From Arthonia radiata (taxonomy: Eukaryota > Ascomycota > Arthoniomycetes > Arthoniales > Arthoniaceae): a DNA stretch of 64,000 nt. Location of the stretch: assembly GCA_002989075.1 (NCBI GenBank), contig PSQN01000012.1, positions 620,001 to 684,000 of the forward strand, given 5' to 3'. Position numbers and translations under genes: made by a program. Of this stretch, positions 1 to 10,237 are shown in pieces. The notes under the pieces are model-generated. The model ran no database searches. It saw only the letters and a program-made list of their open reading frames with translations, and was not told the origin of the DNA. How positions within the stretch are numbered: the first letter of the stretch is position 1; every line of letters begins with the position of its first letter.

Positions 1-1465
1 TAAATACTATTAGCGGTTTAGCTACCGACCTAAAACTCTAAACGCGACTGTAACTTAAACCGAGGGTAAATCGGAGTTAGATACAGATCTTATACAGAAC
101 GCCTAGGAGCGAGAAACGCGTCCGTCTTTTTCTACTAATACAGAGCCTTTTCCGGTAGCTCTTGTATTACGAGTTAAGGTAGTTACAGCTACCGCTCTTA
201 AAATAGCTTATAATAATACTTCTCGGGGTCTTATAACCTTAATCCTCGAAGCTCAGTAGAGGGACGCCTTTATAAAGCAGAAAGTATCGGAGTTAAAATT
301 ATTGGCTAGAACTAAAGGTTAGCAGAGTAATAAAACGGCAATAGATCGCCGTTAAGCCGATATAAGAAAGCGCTGTACGAGTCGAATTGACTTAAATACC
401 CTAATAGGGCTCGACTCGGACTCCGAGTCTTTAAAGCACATAGAATAGTTAGTCGACAGCTACAGGTTATTGCATTAAGATAGTAAAATCTAGATACTAG
501 AATGCTCTACGTTAAAGCTTAAAATTATAAGCAGAAATTATAATAATAAGCTTGCTGGCTACTTTAAGGTTAAAAAGACCCTTAAAATTCTAAAACGTAA
601 ATATGCGTAGAAAAAAATAGCAACGTATATTAAAAACTTTGTTGCTAAATACAATATATACCAACAAACAGCCGTAAAGAGGTATAAGCTATATAGCAAA
701 ATAGCGGCGATATCGGTTCCAATTGACCCCTTTAAGGATCTATTCTTAAACTTTGTTGTTAAACTACCGATAGTTTTTTTAAAAAACGGGGACATTGTTA
801 ATTTAATTCTTGTAATTATAGACCGCTTCTTTAAGTTTATAACCTATATTCTAGTTAGTAAAACTATAGATACTATAGAGCTAGTAGAAGTGCTTTACAA
901 ACATTAGACAAAAACGTCGGGATTCCCGAGAAGCCTCTTGTCTAATAGAGGATCTATATTTACTAGCTTATATTGAAGCACCTTCTACCAGTATTTAGCC
1001 GTAAAACGAAGGTTGAGCACAGCATTTTACCCTCAAACTGATAGCTAAACCGAGCGCTAGAACCAGAAGCTTAAAAACTACCTACGTATCTATATCTCTT
1101 GGGATTAAGATAATTAGTATAAGTATCTAGAAGAAGCTGTTTTTACGTACAATTTAAAAGTTTATTCATTAACAAAAATTTTACCGATTGAATATACGTT
1201 TGGTCGCGTTATAGACGTACTAGACGGCGCGCCGCCGCTAGATTGGTACCGCACCGTAGTTAAGCCAAACAACCTTCCTATCGGTAAGGACACCTCTTAT
1301 TAAGAGGAAAGGTAGCCTAGACTAGAACATTCTATAGTAGTTAAGTATATAAAAGAACGTCTTCTTTGTTAACAAGAAATAAAGCAGCAGCTAAAGAAAG
1401 CTTAGCGTTTATAGACAGAATAATACAATACCGAGCATATACCAAAACACTATATAGTAGGTAAC
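1..1465 (+). mobile_element. Ty3/gypsy pol remnant (integrase region), RIP-degraded
   Basis: The plus strand translates, through many TAA/TAG stops, into a Ty3/gypsy integrase. From about 540 there is a zinc-binding/linker stretch with GYFKVKKTL and CDICQQTAVKR-like text, then the catalytic core with LDFVVxLP- and VIDRFFKF-like segments, a STAFYPQTD motif near 1020 and the C-terminal part to 1465. Stops fall where Trp or Gln is expected, as RIP (CpA to TpA) predicts. Positions 1-540 look like the connection from RNase H to integrase and are less clear. The element is cut at the left by the window edge and at 1465 by the copia LTR. Confidence 0.8.
1092..1465 (+). repeat. 374-bp gypsy segment, left copy
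   Basis: This stretch aligns without obvious gaps to 6843-7216 on the other side of the copia element. The differences I checked are transitions, as expected of two independently RIP-mutated copies. It encodes the end of the integrase core and ends exactly where the left copia LTR begins. Confidence 0.85.
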
Positions 1466-1972
1466 TGTTAAAAAAGGGTGCAGGGAAGAAGAAGGATACT
1501 ACTACAAAGAGTAGGAAGACGAGACTAGCTTGGGACTAGTGCAATACTTAGGCTTGTTACAGGTACAATACTCAGTAACAAAGAGAAGCTGTTGTTGTGT
1601 TGTCTGTCTTGTTAGCTAGAATCCTCTAGAGGGATCCTAGCTTATATATCTAAGTCTAGCGGCCCGTGCAGGACTTACTAGATATCTGTTCTTTTGATAG
1701 GGGCCAGATAACCCGTAACTTACCGCACAAGACGGTAATTCCGTCTATCTAAAACTGTTAGTCTCAGTCTATCCCGTGTTGTCTTAGACTACGGGCCAGC
1801 TGTCTAAGACGGGTCGTGCAATGCTCCTTTTTGTCCTAGGCCCGGGCTACTAGGCCCGATCCTTTAGGTAAAAGGCTTGTTCTATTCTAGGCCGGGACAG
1901 CTAGTAGGACCTGTCCAATACTCCGGGCCCCTGAGGGTTCTGGCTAACCAGCTAGTTGGTTAATTTCCAACA
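1466..1972 (-). repeat. copia LTR (3' LTR of the minus-strand element)
   Basis: It matches 6338-6842 over its whole length and, in reverse complement, the solo LTR at 19493-20000. The ends are TGTT/AACA. It is less RIP-mutated than the other two copies, keeping more CA and TG. Confidence 0.9.
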
Positions 1973-1974
1973 GT

Positions 1975-2613
1975 NNNNNNNNNNNNNNNNNNNNNNNNNN
2001 NNNNNNNNNNNNNNNNNNNNNNNNNNNNNNNNNNNNNNNNNNNNNNNNNNNNNNNNNNNNNNNNNNNNNNNNNNNNNNNNNNNNNNNNNNNNNNNNNNNN
2101 NNNNNNNNNNNNNNNNNNNNNNNNNNNNNNNNNNNNNNNNNNNNNNNNNNNNNNNNNNNNNNNNNNNNNNNNNNNNNNNNNNNNNNNNNNNNNNNNNNNN
2201 NNNNNNNNNNNNNNNNNNNNNNNNNNNNNNNNNNNNNNNNNNNNNNNNNNNNNNNNNNNNNNNNNNNNNNNNNNNNNNNNNNNNNNNNNNNNNNNNNNNN
2301 NNNNNNNNNNNNNNNNNNNNNNNNNNNNNNNNNNNNNNNNNNNNNNNNNNNNNNNNNNNNNNNNNNNNNNNNNNNNNNNNNNNNNNNNNNNNNNNNNNNN
2401 NNNNNNNNNNNNNNNNNNNNNNNNNNNNNNNNNNNNNNNNNNNNNNNNNNNNNNNNNNNNNNNNNNNNNNNNNNNNNNNNNNNNNNNNNNNNNNNNNNNN
2501 NNNNNNNNNNNNNNNNNNNNNNNNNNNNNNNNNNNNNNNNNNNNNNNNNNNNNNNNNNNNNNNNNNNNNNNNNNNNNNNNNNNNNNNNNNNNNNNNNNNN
2601 NNNNNNNNNNNNN
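1975..2613. other. assembly gap (run of N)
   Basis: There are 639 undetermined bases inside the copia element, directly next to its left LTR. The gap hides the C-terminal RT, RNase H and the polypurine tract. The reading frame that appears to cross it has no meaning. Confidence 0.99.
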
Positions 2614-5330
2614 AGTTTTATCTAAGTAAGCCTAAAGGCTACTTAAAACTCTCCAGTGCTCCTCGCTAGGATTCGACATGTACCGGGCTAGTAGGCCAGT
2701 TGTGAAGGCAATATCGGGTCTTGTCTTTGTTGTTAGATACAAAATCGACCCAATTTGTTGCTAATAATTAGAAATATCGGCACTGCTAGCTTGGTCAGGA
2801 TTCGGTGCCAATTTTGAGCCGACGGGTTGCGGTATTTTCCCGGGCATTCGGCCGTTTTTATTCGAGTATTTGGTTAAGATTTTAGCCAAATAAGTCGACT
2901 GATCTAGGCGAATCGTTTTCGCCGGGCGATCTCGGGTAATTTTAATTCCTAGGAACTCACTAACGTCTCCTAAGTCCTTAACCGTAAGAGTCTTGTTTAG
3001 TTCCTGGTAGATTCCGGAGATTGTTTCGGTAGAATCGGATACAGCTAATATGTCGTCTACGTAGGCGATCAAAATTGCCTGCTTTCCGGTTCTTAGAATA
3101 TAAACCGACTGATCGGATACTAGGGGTTCGAAACCTATTCCCCTTAGTAATTCTCGAAGGTGGGCTTCCCACTGTCGGCCGGCCTGTTTTAGACCGTAAA
3201 GGGCCTTCTTTATTCGACAAACTTTATTAGTTCCATCAGATAGGCCAGTTGGTTGCTCGACATAGACAACCTCGTCTAACTTTGCGTTAGAATAAGCTGA
3301 TTTTACGTCCTATTACTTTATTTCCTAGTCTTTCTCTGCTGCTAAGGCTAGTATAAGCCGGTAGATAATTGAATTTACTATATTTACAAAGGTCTCTGTA
3401 AAATTGAGGCCGGGTCTTTGCTGGCAGCCCTTAGCTACCCAGCGGGCTTTAAAAATCGGCTCGCCCTCCGGGGGGTACTTAATCTTCGGTACTCAGCGCT
3501 CTTTTAGCGCCTTTCTACCCGGCGGCAGCTCGGTTAATATCTAGGTTTCTTAGTTAGCTAGCTCTTTAAGCTCCGACTACATTGCGTCTAGCTAAGAAGG
3601 CCAATCCTTGGATACCCTTATTTCTTTTAAATTAGTAGGCTCTTTAGTAACTGCGACTAAGGCCTGTTTGGCGTATTGTTCTAGATTATTGTAGAACTCG
3701 TTAAACTAAATTTTGTTAGCGTTTTCGTATATAAAATCTATTTCCTGGGCGCAATCGGTGTCTACCCGGCTGGGGTCTTCGGTACTTCTGTAATCTAACT
3801 CGGTAGGAAGGTTAGACTCGTTTAGAGCTCTAGATTGGTATAGTTCTTGTCTAGATTCGTCCGCTAGTTGTTAAGATATAGGGGAGGTATATTGTTCCTC
3901 GTATAGAGAACTTTCTCCTTCATTGGGAGGTACCTCCCTATTATCTTGAGATCCAGCGGTTAGATTTAGCTTATTTTTGAACTTAACTTCTAGTTGTTCT
4001 TCGGGCTCTTTAGGAATGCTCTTGGTTAATCAATTAACCGTAGATCCCCGTAGGTCCCGAACAAATTTTCCTTTCTAGACGTAGACGTCTCTCCCCCAGT
4101 AAACCTTCCGGTTATTGGGGTCTAAGAGCTTGTATTAGTTCGATCCGTAGCCTATTAGGATATAGATAGTTGCTCTTGCGTCTAGTTTCTTTTGTTTGGG
4201 CTCTTTGAGGTAAGTAACTGAGCCCCAGATTTTAATAGTACTGACATCCGGTTTTTTGCCGTATTTTGCTTCGTACGGGGTAATAAACCCCGGTAATCCG
4301 GTATAAGGGGTTTTGTTATAAATATAGGTAGCTGCTTTTAGCGCTTTACCCCAATATATTCGGGGTAGCCCGGCGGTATAAAGCATTGCTCGAACTTTAC
4401 TAACAATTGTTCGGTTAAAGCGTTCGGCTCGTTCATTTTGCTGGAGGGTATACGGTACGGATATCGTTAGAATAGCTTCTTTTTGTTCTAGAAGCTGTTT
4501 TACCCGGCCTTCCCGGTATTCTTTTGCGTTGTCTAAGTGTAGTCTTTTAAAAGAATGCTCGAACTACGTTTCTTCCCGAGTAATATAGATAGATAGTGTA
4601 TCGAAAACCTAATCTTTAGACTGTAGTACCTCGGTAGTCGTATACCAAGTTTTATCGTCTATAAAGCTAGTAAATAATTGACCTTTGAAAGGGGTTTGCG
4701 GTACAATTGGCCCGCAAATATCTAAGTAGACTTTTTCTAAATAATTAGTCGATTCGTCCGGAGTTTTTTAGCTAACTTTAGCCGTTGCCTTTGCTTCGAA
4801 GTAAATTTAGCAATTATCTCCCAATTTGTCCGAATAATCTGTTCCTAGGGCAACCTTTTTGAGCTGTTTTAAGGCGTTTTCGCCTATATATCCTATTCGT
4901 TGATATTAAAGGTCAGTTTTCGAAGAAATAGTGTAGAGAGATCGGACTGTATTGATAGTCTGAGCTTCTATTACTATTAGGCCGTTAACATACCGCCCCT
5001 TGGTGGTTAGTTGTCCGGCCCAATCAACTTTTAGCTTGTTTTGGCCAAGAGTTACCTTACCTCCCCTCTTTCTAAGCTTGTCGAAGCTTAGGAGGTTAAT
5101 TCCGAATTCCTTAACAAACAAAACTTTGTCTAGAACAATTGTTTTGTTCTTAAAGAACAGTTTTGCTTTGCCTGTCTAGAAGGCTCGGATTGACTTCCCC
5201 CCTCTCCAACGAATAATCCGGTTAGTTGGCCGGATATCCGTTAGAAGGTCAATATTCGAGCAAATATAGCTTATTGAGCCTATATCGAGGATCTAAGAAT
5301 TAGTAGAGTAATTGACTCTGTCTAGTAATG
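2614..5330 (-). pseudogene. copia pol remnant (integrase and reverse transcriptase)
   Basis: Reading the minus strand from right to left: a GAG-pre-integrase segment at 4906-5121; integrase with a C-terminal stretch at 4135-4386 (RIYWGKALKAATYIYNKTP), the usual end of the copia integrase core; then a linker and the RT from about 3600 to 2761. The RT carries the copia signature LYGLKQAGRQWE near 3150-3200 and an intact catalytic YVDD at about 3063-3052, followed by the LGDVSEFLGI segment. Several stops and frame breaks separate the blocks, so no complete polyprotein can be made. The product in an intact element would be the integrase and reverse transcriptase of the virus-like particle. Confidence 0.85.
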
Positions 5331-5379
5331 CTGTAAAGCATTGTTCTTCTTGTAGGTTGGAACTGTGTACAGAAAACAT

Positions 5380-6180
5380 TTAAAAATCGGTGTTTTTGGA
5401 GCTTTTGTTAGAATTTGGCCGGAGGCTTAGGTATTTTTTCCAACAAGTTGCCGGTTTATGCCCCTTTTTGTTGCAAAAGGGGCATTTTTCTTGGTTTTTA
5501 CTTAGAGGTTTTAATTGTTCTCCGGTCCTTTGCGTCGATTTATTGTCTATTGCAGTAAAAACCTTTTCTACTGGGGTACTACCGCGGATTCGGCGAGACT
5601 CGTCTATAAGTTGACTAAATAAGTCCTGTAGACTTATATCGCTAGTCGTTTGCCGATAGCTTTGGCTAATAATAGCCACCATATGCTCGTATTCGGGGGT
5701 CAGATTGTAAAGGACGTAGGTAGCTACCACCTTGTTGGGTAGTACTAGTTCTCGGGTTACTAAATTGTCCGTTAATTGTCTAATTTTAGTGAGATAAAGC
5801 TTAAGGTTTTTTACCTTGCCTAGTATAGTGCTAAAGAGCTCCTTGCAAATTAGAAACTTGGAACTAAAACCTTTCGATTCGTATAACCTTTTTAGGCTAT
5901 CTCAAAGCTCTAGAGAATTATAAATCCCCTTTATTTGAATAAGGGGACCGTCCTCTAGAGTTAGTCGAATAAGGGCTGCTGCCCTTGTTGACTGTTTTTA
6001 GCGGCTAGCTTCGGTAATATCTCTAGCTAAATAGCCAGAAAAAGGGATTATAACATTACCGTAGCCCTTTTTAGTTAAAAGGGCCTCTATTCGAATCGAC
6101 CAAATGTTCTAATTAGTAGAGCCCTTAAGTTTAGGGATCTTGTGAGAGGAGTCTATAGCCGAATGTATGGTCGGAGATTC
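5380..6180 (-). pseudogene. copia gag remnant with CCHC zinc knuckle
   Basis: The minus strand encodes a copia-type gag (UBN2/Retrotran_gag region). The longest open piece, 5380-5730, contains the zinc knuckle CPFCNKKGHKPATC (CX2CX4HX4C) used for RNA packaging, preceded by a segment with YVLYNLTPEYEHMV typical of this family. Upstream, to about 6180, the frame is interrupted by RIP-type stops. It lies first after the primer binding site, as expected. Confidence 0.8.
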
Positions 6181-6325
6181 CCAAAAAAAGGAAATTCTGT
6201 TTTAATAGTTAAATTAGGCTCAAAATTTAGAGTCGATTGGTAATAGGATCGTCTAGAGGTGCCGATAGGTGTCGTAGAGGAAATGTTTTCTAAAAGGGAA
6301 ATTTAAAAGAAATTGGTACTAATCC

Positions 6326-6337
6326 GGGCTTATAACC
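6326..6337 (-). other. primer binding site, half-molecule initiator tRNA-Met type
   Basis: Directly inside the 5' LTR, the minus strand reads GGTTATAAGCCC. Apart from one G-to-A change that RIP explains, this is complementary to the anticodon stem-loop of initiator tRNA-Met (GGGCTCATAACC). Drosophila copia and yeast Ty5 prime from such a half tRNA rather than the tRNA 3' end. The site touches the LTR with no spacer. Confidence 0.7.
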
Positions 6338-6842
6338 TGTTTAAAAGGTACAGGAAAGAAGAAGGATACTACTACAAAGAGTAGGAAGACGAGACTAGCT
6401 TAAGACTAGTACAATACTTAGGCTTAATACAGGTACAATACTTAGTAGCAAGGAGAAGCTGTTGTTATGTTGTCTGTCTTGTTAGCTAAAATCCTCTAGA
6501 GGGATCCTAGCTTATATATCTAAGTCTAGCGGCTCGTATAGGACTTACTAGATATCTATTCTTTTAATAGAGGCTAGATAACCCGTAACTTACCGCATAA
6601 GACAGTAATTCCGTCTATCTAAAACTATTAGTCTTAGTCTATCCTATATTGTCTTAGACTACGGACCAGCTGTCTAGAACGGGTCGTACAATGCTTCTTT
6701 TTGTCCTAGACCCGGGCTACTAGGCCCAATCCTTTAGGTAAAAGGCTTGTTCTATTTTAGACCGGGACAGCTAGTAGGACCTGTCCAATACTCCGGGCCC
6801 CTAAGGGTTCCGGCTAACCAGCTAGTTGGTTAATTTCCAACA
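6338..6842 (-). repeat. copia LTR (5' LTR of the minus-strand element)
   Basis: This is a full-length partner of 1466-1972, with many C/T and G/A differences from it and ends TGTT/AACA. On its left is the primer binding site; on its right it abuts gypsy sequence. Confidence 0.9.
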
Positions 6843-7216
6843 ATATCTCTTAGAATTAAGATAATTAGTATAAGTATCTAAAAGAAGCTACTTTTACGTA
6901 CAATTTAAAAGTTTATTTATTAACAAAAATTTTGCTAATTAAATGCGCGTTCGGTCGCGTTACAGACGTACTAAACGGCGCGCCGCCGCTAAATCGGCAC
7001 TATACCGTAGTTAAGCCGAACAACCTTCCTATCGGTAAGAATATCTCCTGTTAAGGAAGAAGATAGCCTAAACTAGAATATTCTATAACAGTTAAGTATA
7101 TAGAAGAACGTCTTCTTCGTTAACAAGAAATAAAGCAGTAGCTAGAGAAAGCTTAGCGTTTATAGATAAAATAGTACAACACTAAGTATATACTAAAATA
7201 CTATATAGTGGGTAAC
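6843..7216 (+). repeat. 374-bp gypsy segment, right copy
   Basis: Second copy of 1092-1465, starting exactly at the outer edge of the right copia LTR. Confidence 0.85.
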
Positions 7217-7640
7217 TTAGTGCTACTATTGTTAAAGAACCTTAAGACAAAGAGGCCAATAAAGAAGCTCGACAATCGAAGCTTAGAACTATTTAGAATC
7301 CTTAAGAAAGTAGGTAAATAAGCTTATTAGCTGGTACTACTAGACTTTTACCGCATTTACTCTATCTTCTATGTATTCTTATTAGAGCTATATTGCCGTC
7401 GGCCCGGTATAGAACCGCCTGGTCCGGTTAAAGTCGATAGTAGTAAAGAATAGCTTGTTAAGGCGATCCGCTTTAAGATTAAGAATAAAGACTAGTATTA
7501 AACTAAGTAGCAGGGGTAGTTAGAGGTAAATAATATAATAGAGCCGCGGGCATATCTTAAAGACTCTAACGTCCTTAAGAAATTTAAGAAGCGTAAAGAC
7601 GCTAAGCCGAGAGACAAGCGTCTAAGATAAACTAGACAAC
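6843..7640 (+). pseudogene. Ty3/gypsy integrase C-terminus with chromodomain-like tail
   Basis: The first 374 bp repeat 1092-1465. The plus-strand translation then continues into the integrase C-terminal module (LLLLKNLKTKRPIKKLDNRSL) and a PVKVD...LVKAIR...TK*QG*LEVNNIIEP stretch. With stops read as Trp, that stretch has the spacing of a chromodomain (YxVKWxGW...xxxEP). The frame runs out near 7630. Stops are TAA/TAG at expected Trp or Gln sites. It is the 3' end of a chromovirus pol and shares its family with 1-1465. Confidence 0.75.
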
Positions 7641-9629
7641 GTAGATAAAAAAGGGCTATAAGCCTACGCAATTAGCCTATAATATAACGCCGAAGAGAAG
7701 ATAGATTATCTAAAGTATAGTTTAGAACATAGAATTAGTATAGTATTAAATTTTAAGACTATTTATATATAATTATAAAGCTTAAGCTATAAGAAAGCTA
7801 AAATAAGACTTGTATAGGGAGAAAATATAGAATTATTCTGATAGACTAAGAAAAACTACTTATATAGACTAAAACTCTAGCCAAACAAAAGGCAGAAAAC
7901 TACAAGAAGACTACTTAAACTAGCACTAAAGTTAGTACGGATCGGCGGTGTAATACTGTTTAACCTAGCTACGACTATCGTTAACGCGGTTCTAAATCTA
8001 ATTAACTAGATTTACTATAGCTAGCTTGTAAGAAGCCTTATTTATAGACGGCTAAGAGCCGTACAACCCTATACTAGAATTAAAGCTCTAACGTAGCGCC
8101 TTAATACACTTAAAATCGTTAGTATCGGCCTACTCAACCGACTTAGTGCTTAAACCGCGCTACCAGGCCTATAGCTAAATATAAAAGGCGCGAAGTAGAG
8201 TAAGATAGTCGTTATAGAAAGACTCTTTATTATTTTAGACGTCCTTGCTAGAGGTTAAAAAGAAGTTAGCGCGTATAAGAAGGTTATAGATACGTCTTTA
8301 TCGAGCGGAGACCTAGTATACGTTAATATAGAGTTAATTAGTATCTAAGACGGAGAAGTATTAAACTTACTATTTTATACTTGTCTTCCGACCTTTTAAC
8401 ACTAGTATAGTAAGTATACTTAGCGTACTATCCCTTAGGCTACTTATAAGTCTAGTTTTTATAATACTTAAAATTAAAGTTCGCAGAAGAACTACTACGT
8501 ACAGCTATGTCGCTAAATAAGGTCTTTATATAACGGCAGTATACTAAGATGTAAGCCTCTAGCTAAGACTAAATTAACGTAGATATAGCGCAAAAAGCAG
8601 GATTCGAGAAGGTAAACTAGCAAGACTTTATAGGCGACTCGGACTTATAAGTAGTACCGCAGTAATAAGGAGAACGGACAATCTTATTATTATTAGAGTT
8701 ATCTTTATAGACGTAACGCTTTTAACGAGCTAAAATACTAACATTTAGACTAAAATAAAGTAATAAGAGATAGTAAACTTATAAAGAGTTATAAAAGTTA
8801 GAGACACGCTATCTAGTTTAAGAGAGCGTAGACTAAAAGAAGCCGTAAATAATTTAAAAATTAGTAAAGTAACCTTAAGAGCTTTCTTCTTATAAACGTT
8901 ATAAAAAAGAGCTTTAAGATTAACGACAGCTTTAAGGTTCTTAATGCCGCAAGTTAAGCGGCGAGTTAGCGCTTTAAAAGAGCTCGCTCTAGCAGCGGGT
9001 TTGTTAACAGAGTTGAAACTCGATATAGTAGAGATTATAAAGGCGAATTAGAGGCAATCTGATACTAAATTAGCTACAAACTTATTACCTAAAAAGAGAA
9101 GTAAAGGCTTACTAAAGAAGAGAAGCTTGTAGGCTAAGTAGAAGAGTATAATAATGTTAAAGAAAAAAAGAGAAAGTTTAAAAGAGTAAGAGTCTTATTT
9201 TATACCTATCGTTAGGTATTAATAACAAAGCTTCCGCCTACAGATACTAATATAGAAGTAAAGAAGCTTATTTATATAAGTTACTACTATCTATAGAGGC
9301 AATTAATCGGTAAAAGTGTGTATAAGAGTATACAAAAGAATATAAAATTAGGTGAAAATAATATATAACCTTACTACCGAGCTTATAACTTAGGCTCGGA
9401 AGCTTTAAATTAAAAGTAAAGCTTAGCACTATAACTTAGTGCTGCAGAAAACTAGCACTAAACGACGCGTAGAATAATAGTAAGCAACATTACTCTTTTT
9501 CCGACTAAACGCAGACATAAGCCAGTAAGTTTTTAACGAGATTATTGCCCTACGTAAGACAATAAATAGAAGGTACGATAGAGATAGCGGATTGCACCTA
9601 GATCGAGGGCGATCCTCCTTAAGAAGGAA
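7641..9629. other. RIP-degraded block, not assigned
   Basis: About 2 kb of TA-rich sequence with CpG partly kept. The plus strand can be read for long stretches with stops that are almost only TAA/TAG, which suggests a former coding sequence, but I cannot match the conceptual protein to a family. It could be an extra ORF between the pol and the 3' LTR of the gypsy element to its left, or part of another repeat. Confidence 0.4.
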
Positions 9630-9929
9630 GGTAGTTATAATATATAAACGTTCCGATAGCGAATTAAAATAGAATGTTGTCTATTTAGAAAGGCTGCGAT
9701 TCTAGGAGAATATCTTCTCTTTAGTAGACGTATCCCTTTCTGGTCTCCTTAATAATTAGCTTGAATACTAGTAGGGCCTATTTAGACCCTTTTTGCTATC
9801 TAACTGCTTTCTGCCCTACATCCAGATTACAGCCAGCCTTATTAGAGCATTATATAGTATACCCGACGACTTCGACAGAGCGACGTTAGTAACGTCGCTG
9901 TATTGCAATAGAATTCCGACTACGCAACA
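9630..9929 (+). repeat. probable gypsy LTR, boundaries uncertain
   Basis: A purine-rich tract (AAGAAGGAAGG, about 9621-9631) is followed by non-coding sequence ending in CAACA at 9929, the arrangement expected at the 3' end of a plus-strand gypsy element. I found no second copy in the window, so the left boundary is a guess. Confidence 0.4.
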
Positions 9930-9936
9930 AAGAGAT

Positions 9937-10237
9937 TGTTAAGACCGTTAAATACAGGGAAATATACTTTTATACCTTAAACTATATAGCTAGACTAATA
10001 GCTAATCTTAGGATAAACTTTAGTTTATTAACTTAATATCTAAATATAAGTTTCTTAACTATATTTAAATAACATACTTTATCTTCTATCTACTTAGTTA
10101 AGCTCCTCTTACCTTCTATAATCTATTTCGCCTCTTCTACCTTTTAGTTTCTAGCACACAAGATATTTACTACTAAGGTCGATAAGTATATAAGGTAAGT
10201 AAGCCTTAGTTCGGTCTTTTTAGCGACCGGCGTTATA
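9937..10237 (+). repeat. gypsy LTR (5' LTR of a truncated element), RIP-mutated
   Basis: From about 9974 to 10237 this is clearly the same sequence as 40851-41113 in the solo LTR at 40643, but with C-to-T and G-to-A changes throughout (for example CTGATGGCCGACC there, CTAATAGCTAATC here). It ends GTTATA where the intact copy has GTTACA. Its first about 35 bp differ from the other copy, so it is either a shorter variant or internally deleted. Confidence 0.75.

Larger units (their letters stand above)
1466..6842 (-). mobile_element. Ty1/copia retrotransposon, minus strand, RIP-mutated, with assembly gap
   Basis: Two direct repeats of about 505-507 bp, each beginning TGTT and ending AACA, bound an interior whose minus strand carries a zinc-knuckle gag, integrase and a copia-type reverse transcriptase in the order gag-IN-RT, which is diagnostic of Ty1/copia. 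A primer binding site lies next to the right LTR, confirming that the right end is the 5' end. The polypurine tract and RNase H are lost in the run of N. The five bases on the left (GTAAC) and on the right (ATATC) do not match, so there is no target-site duplication. RIP damage is lighter here than in the neighbouring gypsy sequences. Confidence 0.9.

Noticed and set aside
1956-2669. Open frame of 237 codons across the run of N
   Set aside because: It is open only because the bases are unknown; the real sequence there is copia RT/RNase H on the other strand.
5390-5614. Plus-strand frame of 74 codons
   Set aside because: Antisense shadow of the copia gag zinc knuckle.
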